A stretch of 64,000 nucleotides of DNA, from the NCBI RefSeq assembly GCF_900199545.1, contig NZ_LT962671.1, forward strand, positions 2,496,030 to 2,560,029, written 5' to 3'. Shown one piece after another: positions 57,435 through 64,000 of this stretch (its first letter is position 1; each line of letters begins with the position of its first letter). The notes under the pieces are model-generated. The model saw only the letters and a program-made list of their open reading frames with translations, did no database searches and was not told where the DNA came from. The DNA is from Raoultibacter massiliensis. Its GTDB lineage: Bacteria > Actinomycetota > Coriobacteriia > Coriobacteriales > Eggerthellaceae. Both the position numbers and the translations under genes were made by a program.

Positions 57435-58229
57435 CTAGCCGATCTCGGCATTGAGAATGCCCACATTCGGGCTATTGGGGTATTCCATCCCCTCACCAGG
57501 GTTTTCAGGCGGGTTCGCTTCGCTAGTCACCCTCACCTCGACGATATCGCGGATGAAGTAGTTGGCTGGGGTGCGCGTCATCCACAGCTGATTGTTGCCG
57601 CCGACCGAAGCCGACAGATCCTCATCGTTGACCTGATAGGAGATGACCCCGTGGCGGCCGACGACGTATGCAATCGGAATCGCAAGCTCGGTCCCGTCGC
57701 TCGACACAAACGTGAGCGTGTTGGCCTCCGGACGCGCATCGGCGCGGTCCAGAAGATAGGACACCGGAATACCCTTCACATCTGCCGTGACGACAGCTTT
57801 TCCGTCGGCAGGGTTGCCGCCGCACGTGCAGGTCATGATCTGTTTGACGCTGCTCTCGGAAGCAAGTTCGTCGACTGCAGCCGTGAAGGCCTGATCGACG
57901 TCGCCCGACACCGCGATCTTCCATTCGAGGGGATTGCTCGTTGCGAAGTCATCGGTCGCGTTGCATAATGCTGCAGTCGCGCGCCGAAACACATCCCTGA
58001 TGACGTCGTTCGGCGTGATCGTGGTCTGGTCGTAGGAAAACTCGCCCTGGGAGGCGTCGGCTTCGCTCAAACCCGACGCAACGCCGTCCGAGGCATCAAC
58101 TGCCGTGTTTGCGGAAGACACGTCGTCTGTTCCCGGCAGCATCTCTTCTGCAAGAGCCGTTCCTCCACCTGCGAGCACAAGCGAAGCTGCCATGGTGCCG
58201 AGCAGCATGTTCTTCTTCATGTCTTGCAT
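57435..58229 (-). CDS. Secreted sulfite-oxidase-like molybdopterin protein (short form)
   Basis: A 264-residue protein with a Sec signal peptide (cleavage near ALAEE) and one sulfite-oxidase-type domain with candidate ligand Cys in MTCTCGGN. It ends shortly after NYFIRDIVEVRVTS, without the C-terminal dimerisation domain of its counterpart at 2333-3406. Pairwise, stretches such as the TPND segment and the QLWM segment are shared. AAGGAGGCG precedes ATG 58229. It is 10 bases downstream of the triheme gene, so it is an operon partner. Confidence 0.8.
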   Translation of the reverse strand: MQDMKKNMLLGTMAASLVLAGGGTALAEEMLPGTDDVSSANTAVDASDGVASGLSEADASQGEFSYDQTTITPNDVIRDVFRRATAALCNATDDFATSNPLEWKIAVSGDVDQAFTAAVDELASESSVKQIMTCTCGGNPADGKAVVTADVKGIPVSYLLDRADARPEANTLTFVSSDGTELAIPIAYVVGRHGVISYQVNDEDLSASVGGNNQLWMTRTPANYFIRDIVEVRVTSEANPPENPGEGMEYPNSPNVGILNAEIG

Positions 58230-58239
58230 GGTCGCCTCC

Positions 58240-59847
58240 TTAGTTGACCGTAAACAGGAACTGCGTGTTGCGGTCGCAGACTCGCTCGGTTCCGTCCGCC
58301 ATCGTGCTTGTGGTTCGAATGTTGAGCAGATAGGATCCGGCCTCGGGGGGTGTGATGTTTATGCGCCAATAAACCCATTTATCGAGATCGTAATCTTCCG
58401 TCATCTCCACCTCGGTCCAAGTCTTGCCGTGATCGAGCGAAAATTCTATCTTGGAAATCGGCTCGTCCCATCCATCGGCATAGCCTTCGAAAGTAAGCTC
58501 TTTACCCGCTTGCCCTTCGAGCAGAACCCCATCGGGATGGCTCAATACGGCACTGTTCGGCAAACCGATCGCTGTACCGGTCTGAGGGTCCTTGACCAAC
58601 TGCCCAATTGGCATCTTGCCCATCGGGGTGGGGTCGCTTGAGAAAGTGATGTGCTCGAGCTGCTTGACCATATACCCAGAAGACGTACCGGGGAAGCATG
58701 TAGCAATCGGATAACCCTGGCTCGGCGGAAGAGTCTTGCCGTTCATTTCGGTTACAAGCAGAGCGTTCTCTATTTCATAGTACTTGATAGGCAAGTTGAG
58801 CTGATAGGCTCCGTCGGCCGATACAGTAAGCGCCTGCTGAACCCCTTCAGCGGGTTTGACGTAATCGAGGATCGCGGAAATAGGCACCCCCGTGAACTCC
58901 GCTTGGTAGATCCACCCTCCCGCAACGCCGTTCGCCAGACAATTTTGCTTGGCAACAACGGTCTCGGTACCGAATTTCTCAACGAGCTCGGTAACCGTCA
59001 TCTCGATGGGATTCTCGACCTCGCCATCGATGGTAACAACCCAGCTGTCAGCAAGCGCTTCGTCGTAATTTTCGTCATCAGTCATCCATGAAGCAGGATC
59101 GCTCCCCTGCCGCATTCCCTCGAAGAATATCTGGCCATCAGGCGTGATCGTCTCCTGGTCGTAACTAACCGAAAGAGAAGCCTCTTCAGCGGTCAGATCG
59201 GTGATGCCGCGGTACTGATCGTACTTTACGTAGTCCCACATTTGAAAATCGCCGTTGCCGTCAACGAAGTGGCAAGAATCGCAGGTCCCGCCCATCTCGA
59301 TAAAGCCCTCTTTGCCATTATGGATGCCGTGCATATTCGAGCTCATAGGCCGCTGATCGCCATGCACTTTGCTGTAATGGCAACCGATGCAGTTCGCTAC
59401 GGTAAGCTGCGTTGGATACCCCATAGCCCCAACCGTATGCCATGTATCCATGCTCATAAGAGCATCCTCAATCGTCGTATGGCACGACAAGCACCCTCGG
59501 TTCTCAGCATTGAGGTACGTCATGTTAAATCCCTTGGGATCTGCCGGAACCGGCTGTACGGTAAATCCAAACTGATCAGTATAGGTACTCGGTTTGTTCG
59601 CCTCGGCGTTGCGCGCATTACGATCCGCGGCGTCCATCGCTTCGGGATACTGATCGATATTCTCGATATAGGGCCCTTCGGGATCGAACCCCGTTTTGTT
59701 GCCGACCTTTCCGTCTGCATACGGACTTGCCGCTGGCTCGCCTGCATCGCCTCCAGATTCTGATGACGAAGGTGCGCATGCGGCAAGGGCGCCCATCACA
59801 CAGACAAGCACGAGGACGATCGCAAGCTTCGTCTTTGCTTTACCCAT
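58240..59847 (-). CDS. Triheme cytochrome c / molybdopterin oxidoreductase lipoprotein (second copy)
   Basis: A 535-residue lipoprotein with lipobox ending at Cys24, haem sites at Cys119 (CLSCH), Cys153 (CIGCH) and Cys189 (CDSCH), a sulfite-oxidase-like Moco domain (KQNCLANG as ligand region, FTGVPISAILD) and a dimerisation domain (KIEFSLDHGKTW). GAGGAGGAG supports ATG 59847. It is paralogous to 526-2325 but diverged throughout, so it probably serves a different substrate. Its upstream region holds a perfect 24-bp palindrome, and a TetR gene follows further upstream. Confidence 0.9.
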   Translation of the reverse strand: MGKAKTKLAIVLVLVCVMGALAACAPSSSESGGDAGEPAASPYADGKVGNKTGFDPEGPYIENIDQYPEAMDAADRNARNAEANKPSTYTDQFGFTVQPVPADPKGFNMTYLNAENRGCLSCHTTIEDALMSMDTWHTVGAMGYPTQLTVANCIGCHYSKVHGDQRPMSSNMHGIHNGKEGFIEMGGTCDSCHFVDGNGDFQMWDYVKYDQYRGITDLTAEEASLSVSYDQETITPDGQIFFEGMRQGSDPASWMTDDENYDEALADSWVVTIDGEVENPIEMTVTELVEKFGTETVVAKQNCLANGVAGGWIYQAEFTGVPISAILDYVKPAEGVQQALTVSADGAYQLNLPIKYYEIENALLVTEMNGKTLPPSQGYPIATCFPGTSSGYMVKQLEHITFSSDPTPMGKMPIGQLVKDPQTGTAIGLPNSAVLSHPDGVLLEGQAGKELTFEGYADGWDEPISKIEFSLDHGKTWTEVEMTEDYDLDKWVYWRINITPPEAGSYLLNIRTTSTMADGTERVCDRNTQFLFTVN

Positions 59848-59890
59848 ATCTCCTCCTCTGTTAGTACGTTTAGTAATTATGTTTAAACTC

Positions 59891-59914
59891 AAAATGGTGT
59901 TTAAACACCATTTT
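59891..59914. promoter_or_regulatory. Perfect 24-bp palindrome, probable TetR operator
   Basis: Two perfect 12-base arms (AAAATGGTGTTT and its complement, no spacer) lie 43 bases upstream of the triheme-Moco start. The TetR gene at 60023-60643 points toward it. The size and symmetry fit a TetR-family operator. An extra half-like GTTTAAAC lies at 59881. Confidence 0.75.
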
Positions 59915-60022
59915 TAGAGCACAGAGTATTCTAGGAGACGCGCACGCCAAAGAACAGGTCGTTAATTATTCTATTTTATGAATGATTTGTTGCAGAGCGT
60001 GGCTATGGCAGCCTCGACGCCG

Positions 60023-60643
60023 CTAGGGCTTCAGAAGGTCAAATAAAAAAGAGAGCTTCCTCTCTAAAGCCCCGAGACTCCCATCGCCATCGGGATCAAA
60101 CAGGGCAAGGTCGTACTGCCTGAAGAACACCGCAACCAGGATATCGGCAAAGTCCGCGATATCGGTCTCCCCTGCCAGCTCCCCGTTTCGAACGCCCTGC
60201 TCCAACATATCTTCGAACAAGGCCTTCATCGCCGCCCTGTTCCTGTAGGCATAATCGAATGCGGTCGGCGAAGAATAGATTGCGGATCTGTGTTCAAGAT
60301 GGAGCCCGTATCCAAGATCCTCAGCAGACGGCTCCCCCGAATCGAACACCTCAAGGCAGTCGCGCATATCCGCAGACATAACTGCCAGTATTTTTTCATA
60401 GCAGCTCATATCATCGGAAAAGCCATCGATAAGCGCTCTCATGCTCGCTAGCGCATCGTCGGCTGCATAGAGAAGCAGGTATTGCTTGGCGGGATAGTGC
60501 CGGTACAGCGTGCCGACGGAAACTTCTGCCTTGTTGGCGATATCGATCAGCGATGTTGCATCGTAGCCCCTCTCGGCAAATAGCTCCCGAGCAGCGTTAT
60601 ATATCTTCTTATGCGTACGCTCGCTGCATTTGTATTTAGCCAT
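60023..60643 (-). CDS. TetR-family transcriptional regulator
   Basis: A 206-residue regulator. N-terminal helix-turn-helix (ATSLIDIANKAEVSVGTLYRHYPAKQYLL, about 30-58) and an all-helical ligand domain with a C-terminal segment resembling other TetR dimer interfaces. AAGGAATG precedes ATG 60643. It is immediately upstream of the second triheme-Moco operon in the same direction and probably represses it through the 24-bp palindrome. The ligand is unknown, likely the Moco enzyme's substrate. Confidence 0.9.
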   Translation of the reverse strand: MAKYKCSERTHKKIYNAARELFAERGYDATSLIDIANKAEVSVGTLYRHYPAKQYLLLYAADDALASMRALIDGFSDDMSCYEKILAVMSADMRDCLEVFDSGEPSAEDLGYGLHLEHRSAIYSSPTAFDYAYRNRAAMKALFEDMLEQGVRNGELAGETDIADFADILVAVFFRQYDLALFDPDGDGSLGALERKLSFLFDLLKP

Positions 60644-61069
60644 ACCACATTCCTTCGAACAATGGAGCCCACAGCGTATGGTTTTGGGAAGAGCAAGCAC
60701 ATCCCAAGACCATCAAGCAGACCGCTGGCAAAAACCAAGCTTCGAAAAATCCGTTGTAATAAGCTAGATCTACCTGCCACCGCACGCTGGCTCCTTCGAC
60801 ACGGAGGCCGTTCGGAAAGCCAAGCACGATTATCGACTGAATTCAGCGGTCGCTTTATCTTCTGGGCAGAAACACACAACATAGAAAATTATAGAGCACG
60901 GCCGATTCAATGATGCATTGTCCGCATCGATATCGACAAGGACTCCACTCCCATGAAGAATCGCCTCAAACAACAGAGCCCTGTGCGAGCAAGCGCCAAA
61001 CCATATCGATTGCATTTGCGTTTTTCGGTAAAAATCTGGTTGCAGATTCCGACCGTTCGTCTGTAGCGG
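60644..61069. other. Intergenic region upstream of TetR and of the Mg-transport leader
   Basis: No gene is supported. Short frames on both strands (for example minus 60830-61150) lack ribosome sites and family resemblance. Confidence 0.45.
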
Positions 61070-61098
61070 TTGACTAACGGGAATTATTAACTTATTAT
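61070..61098 (+). promoter_or_regulatory. Strong sigma-70-like promoter of the Mg-transport leader
   Basis: A -35 TTGACT and a -10 TATTAT are separated by 17 bases. The expected transcript start is near 61105, about 265 bases before the transporter-associated gene. Confidence 0.75.
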
Positions 61099-61121
61099 CG
61101 ACTGTGCCTTTGAACAGGCTT

Positions 61122-61223
61122 ATGTCCGCAACGATTGGGAAATCCAGCACGTGCGGCTTTTTTATTGGCTCAAGGAAAGGATATTACTTGAAGGTTCGAA
61201 AACCGAAACCTCACAGTAATTAG
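61122..61223 (+). CDS. Possible 33-residue leader peptide
   Basis: A small frame starts ~17 bases after the predicted transcript start, with AACAGG in front. It encodes a Lys/Gly/Tyr-rich peptide beginning MSATIGKSST and ending KVRKPKPHSN. A terminator-like hairpin lies inside it and two further hairpins follow (61224-61253 and ~61292-61316). Its position before an Mg2+-transport operon recalls leader-peptide attenuation, but there is no direct evidence of translation. Confidence 0.25.
   Translation: MSATIGKSSTCGFFIGSRKGYYLKVRKPKPHSN
61126..61163 (+). terminator. Terminator-like hairpin in the leader
   Basis: CCGCA and TGCGG (with additional imperfect pairing) are followed by six T. It could abort transcripts about 60 bases after their start unless regulated. 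Confidence 0.45.
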
Positions 61224-61369
61224 CCTTCGACTTCCCCTGTCGGCAGTCGAAGGACGACTGCGACAAAACATCGGTACGCAACACATCCCATAAACGCACA
61301 GCTTAACCTGCGCGTTTCCTCATGTTTGCGATGCGCTGCGCGCCGATGCCGAAACGGTAAGGGAAGATT

Positions 61370-62722
61370 ATGCTCTATTTGTCTCAAATGCTCGGCCGAC
61401 CGGTGGTCGATTCCACCGGCGAGAAGATCGGCACCATCGCCGATCTCGCCATCTCGACGGGCGAGGTGTTTCCTCGCATCACCAGCCTGGCCTTCCTCGG
61501 TCCAGGCAAGACTCCGTTCATGATCTCGTGGCGCAAGTACGTCGAAAGCTTCGACGAAGACGGCATCACGCTCGGCGTGGAAAGCCACAACATCCGCTTC
61601 AGCTACCTGCAGCCCGACGAGATCCTGCTTGCACGCGACCTGCTCAACCGGCAGATCGTCGATACGCAGGGCATGAAGGTCGTACGCGTAAACGACCTCA
61701 AGCTTTCGGAGTCGGGATCACAGCTGCGCCTGTTGGGCGCCGAAGTGGGGTTCCGCGGCATCCTGCGCGGACTCGCCCCCTGGCTCGAAAGGGCCGTTGT
61801 CGCCATCTCCAAGCTCTTTGGGAAGAAGATCGACGAGCAGATCATCGCCTGGAATTACATGGACCTGCTCGATCGCGACCTCTCCGAGGTGCAGCTTTCC
61901 GTCACGCACAAACGCCTTGACGAGTTGCACCCCGCAGACGTTGCCGACATCCTCGAGCAGCTCGATCCGCAGCAACGCGCAAACGTGTTCCAGCATCTTG
62001 ACGATGCCCAGGCCACCGAAGCCATCTCGGAAATGGAAGACGAGTACCAGGCCGATTTTATCGAAGACCTCGACGATGCGCGCGCGGCGGGACTTCTCGG
62101 CAGCATGGACCCCGACGACGCCGCCGACATCGTCCGCGACCTCTCCTACGAGAAGGCCGAAAAGCTTTTGCGCCTCATGGGCGTTGAAGACGCCACGGAA
62201 ATTCGCAGGCTCCTCGGCTACAAGGACGGCACGGCCGGCGGCATGATGACGACCCAGTACGTCGCCGTTCCCGAAACCTATACCGTCGGCGAAACGATCG
62301 AGGTGCTGCGCGAGCTCGATGAGGACCACCCCACCGTCCATTACGTCTACGTACTCGACGATTACGAGAAACTCGTGGGCGTGCTTTCGCTGCGCACCCT
62401 CGTGCTGACCGATGATCGCACGCTCATCAAAGACGTCGCCTACGAAGACATCATCAGCGTGCCGCCCGACGAAACCGAGGAAGAAGTTGCCGCCGACATC
62501 TTCAAGTACGACATTCCCGCCATGCCGGTGGTCGACGAGCACGGAAGCCTGCTCGGCATCGTCACCGTCGACGATGCGTGGGATGCTATCGAGGAGGATG
62601 TAAGCAGCGACAAGGCGAAGAAGCTCGGCCTCAAAATCGCGGGCATCGTTTTGGTGGGCATCCTCATTCTCGCCCTCTACACGTTGGTCTTGTTCCAGAT
62701 CATCGGATATTCTTGGAGGTAA
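61370..62722 (+). CDS. PRC-barrel / MgtE N-domain / CBS protein with one membrane helix
   Basis: A 450-residue protein. Two PRC-like segments (~1-80 LGRPVVDSTGEKIGTIADL and ~85-150 LLNRQIVDTQGMKVVRVNDL), an MgtE N-domain superhelix (~180-285; LHPADVADILEQLDPQ), two CBS domains (~290-410; GGMMTTQYVAVPETYTVGE, DIPAMPVVDEHG) and a single C-terminal helix (~425-445). In MgtE channels the N and CBS domains sense Mg2+ and close the pore; here the channel part is missing. AAGGGAAG precedes the ATG. The next gene starts 3 bases after its stop, so it is probably the Mg2+-sensing regulator of that transporter. Confidence 0.85.
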   Translation: MLYLSQMLGRPVVDSTGEKIGTIADLAISTGEVFPRITSLAFLGPGKTPFMISWRKYVESFDEDGITLGVESHNIRFSYLQPDEILLARDLLNRQIVDTQGMKVVRVNDLKLSESGSQLRLLGAEVGFRGILRGLAPWLERAVVAISKLFGKKIDEQIIAWNYMDLLDRDLSEVQLSVTHKRLDELHPADVADILEQLDPQQRANVFQHLDDAQATEAISEMEDEYQADFIEDLDDARAAGLLGSMDPDDAADIVRDLSYEKAEKLLRLMGVEDATEIRRLLGYKDGTAGGMMTTQYVAVPETYTVGETIEVLRELDEDHPTVHYVYVLDDYEKLVGVLSLRTLVLTDDRTLIKDVAYEDIISVPPDETEEEVAADIFKYDIPAMPVVDEHGSLLGIVTVDDAWDAIEEDVSSDKAKKLGLKIAGIVLVGILILALYTLVLFQIIGYSWR

Positions 62723-62725
62723 GCC

Positions 62726-64000
62726 ATGACACCCAGGAATCGCTCCGATAAGCCAACGAGGGAATGGGGCATCTTCCGCACGGGTAGGATCGGCTCCCCG
62801 AAGGTTCAAAACAACGAATCGATCGCACCCGCCGAACCGGCATCCGAAGCAAAAGCAACCGACAAGCGTCCGAGCAAACTCTGGCTGCTGCTTGCCGCGA
62901 TGGGCCCTGGAATCATCACTGCCATGGCTGGAAACGACGCCGGCGGCATCTCCACGTACTCCACCGTCGGCGCGAAGTTCGGCTTCGCAACGCTCTGGGT
63001 CATCCCCGTCATGTGCGTGCTGCTTGCCGTGGTGCAGATGACCGCCGCCCGCATGGGCGCCGTCACAGGAAAGGGCTTCGCTGCGCTCATCCGCGAGCGC
63101 TTCGGCATCCGCCTGACGGCACTCGCCATGCTCGCGCTGCTCATCGGCAACGTGGCCACCACGTTTTCCGAGTTTGCGGGTATCGCAAGCGGCATGGAAA
63201 TGTTCGGCGTTTCAAAATTCATATCGGTGCCGATAGCCGCTGCAGCCGTCTGGCTGCTCGTCGTGGGCGGCAGCTACAAGCGGGTCGAAAAGGTGTTCTT
63301 GATCCTTTCGCTCGTATTCGTCACCTACATATTCGCCGCCTTCATGGCCAGGCCGAACTGGGACGAAGCGCTCATCGCCACCGTCGTTCCCCATGTGGTG
63401 AACGATACGAGCTTCATATCGCTGGTGATCGCGATGATCGGCACGACCATCGCGCCCTGGATGATGTTCTTCGCACAGAGCAACGTCGTCGAAAAGGGCG
63501 TGGGGGTGAAGGATTTCTTCTCGCAGCGAGTCGACGTGATCTCGGGAACCATAGCTGCCTGCCTGGTGGCGTGGTTCATCATCGTGACGACGGGCGCAAC
63601 GCTGTTCCCCGAAGGAATCGAAATCACGAGCGCCGCCGACGCCGCGCACGCCCTCGCTCCGTTTGCGGGGCAGTATGCCGAATCGTTGTTCGCCATCGGC
63701 CTCATCGCTGCATCGTTTTTGGCCGCTTGCGTGCTTCCGCTCACCACCTCGTTCGTCATCTGCGAAGCGTTCGGCTGGGAGGCAGGCGTGAACTTCTCGT
63801 GGAAGGAAGCTCCTCTGTTCAAGGGCATCCTCACGTTCGTCATCATCTTCTCGGCCGCGGTGGTCATCATCCCGAACATCGATCTTTTGGGCGTCATGCT
63901 GACGGCGCAGTTCGTCAACGGCATCATCCTGCCGGTGCTGCTCGTGTTCATGGCCATTATCGCCGCCGACAAACGTGTGATGGGAGCCTACAAAAGCAAA
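62726..64000 (+). CDS. NRAMP-related Mg2+ transporter (NRMT type), partial at window end
   Basis: At least 425 residues, open at the right edge. A hydrophilic N-terminus (~1-50) is followed by the NRAMP helices. The metal-binding TM1 motif DPGN is changed to DAGG (Asp71 kept, Asn lost) and the TM6 motif (A-T-V-M-P-H in transition-metal carriers) to GTTIAPW, removing the coordinating Met. These substitutions are those described for the NRAMP-related Mg2+ transporters first characterised from Eggerthella lenta. The substrate is therefore likely Mg2+ rather than Mn2+ or Fe2+. TTGGAGGT overlaps the end of the upstream gene, so the pair is coupled. Confidence 0.88.
   Translation, partial: MTPRNRSDKPTREWGIFRTGRIGSPKVQNNESIAPAEPASEAKATDKRPSKLWLLLAAMGPGIITAMAGNDAGGISTYSTVGAKFGFATLWVIPVMCVLLAVVQMTAARMGAVTGKGFAALIRERFGIRLTALAMLALLIGNVATTFSEFAGIASGMEMFGVSKFISVPIAAAAVWLLVVGGSYKRVEKVFLILSLVFVTYIFAAFMARPNWDEALIATVVPHVVNDTSFISLVIAMIGTTIAPWMMFFAQSNVVEKGVGVKDFFSQRVDVISGTIAACLVAWFIIVTTGATLFPEGIEITSAADAAHALAPFAGQYAESLFAIGLIAASFLAACVLPLTTSFVICEAFGWEAGVNFSWKEAPLFKGILTFVIIFSAAVVIIPNIDLLGVMLTAQFVNGIILPVLLVFMAIIAADKRVMGAYKSK

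Noticed and set aside
62726-64000. Annotation as a Mn2+/Fe2+ transporter (MntH)
   Set aside because: The DPGN Asn and the TM6 Met that coordinate transition metals are both missing, which fits the Mg2+-type NRAMP relatives better.

Overview
The window looks like a gut-type Eggerthellaceae (Coriobacteriia, Actinomycetota) chromosome segment; the genus cannot be fixed from the sequence. The DNA is visibly GC-rich. It carries several Tat-exported, lipid-anchored flavin reductases without haem, each beside a LuxR regulator fused to a multi-pass membrane domain. It also has triheme/molybdopterin lipoproteins, CWB2 wall-binding repeats and an NRAMP-related Mg2+ transporter. This mix is typical of that family.

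Layout. 0.5-5.2 kb: a triheme-Moco lipoprotein and a Moco partner, followed by a membrane LuxR. 5.2-7.8 kb: MarR, a PRC-barrel protein and a membrane protein. 7.8-16.6 kb: a pilus locus, all on the minus strand, with three sortases, a backbone pilin (IPQTG) and a very large RCC1-repeat adhesin (LPKAG). The adhesin frame is broken at a run of nine G, the signature of a phase-variable gene in its OFF state. 16.9-21 kb: glucose 1-dehydrogenase, MarR, a CPBP protease and a nuclease-like protein. 21-26 kb: a CWB2 surface protein, citrate synthase and tRNA-Arg(ACG).

26.5-57.3 kb is the most distinctive part. Five Tat-lipoprotein FAD reductases and one Tat-lipoprotein Old-Yellow-Enzyme-type reductase lie beside six membrane LuxR regulators. 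With the first Moco module and its LuxR this gives seven reductase systems and seven regulators. Interspersed are a haem-type membrane protein, a nitroreductase, a LysO-type exporter and a MacAB-like efflux operon divergent from its two-component system. 57.4-60.6 kb holds a second triheme-Moco module, this time with a TetR and a perfect 24-bp palindrome. 61-64 kb holds a structured leader, a PRC/MgtE-N/CBS protein and an NRMT-type Mg2+ transporter that runs off the window.

Inferred working picture: electrons from membrane quinol dehydrogenases (not in this window) reach an array of extracytoplasmic reductases. Each array member is switched on by its own membrane sensor-regulator when its substrate is present. 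The pilus locus and CWB2 protein provide surface adhesion, and adhesin display is probably varied by slippage in the G tract.
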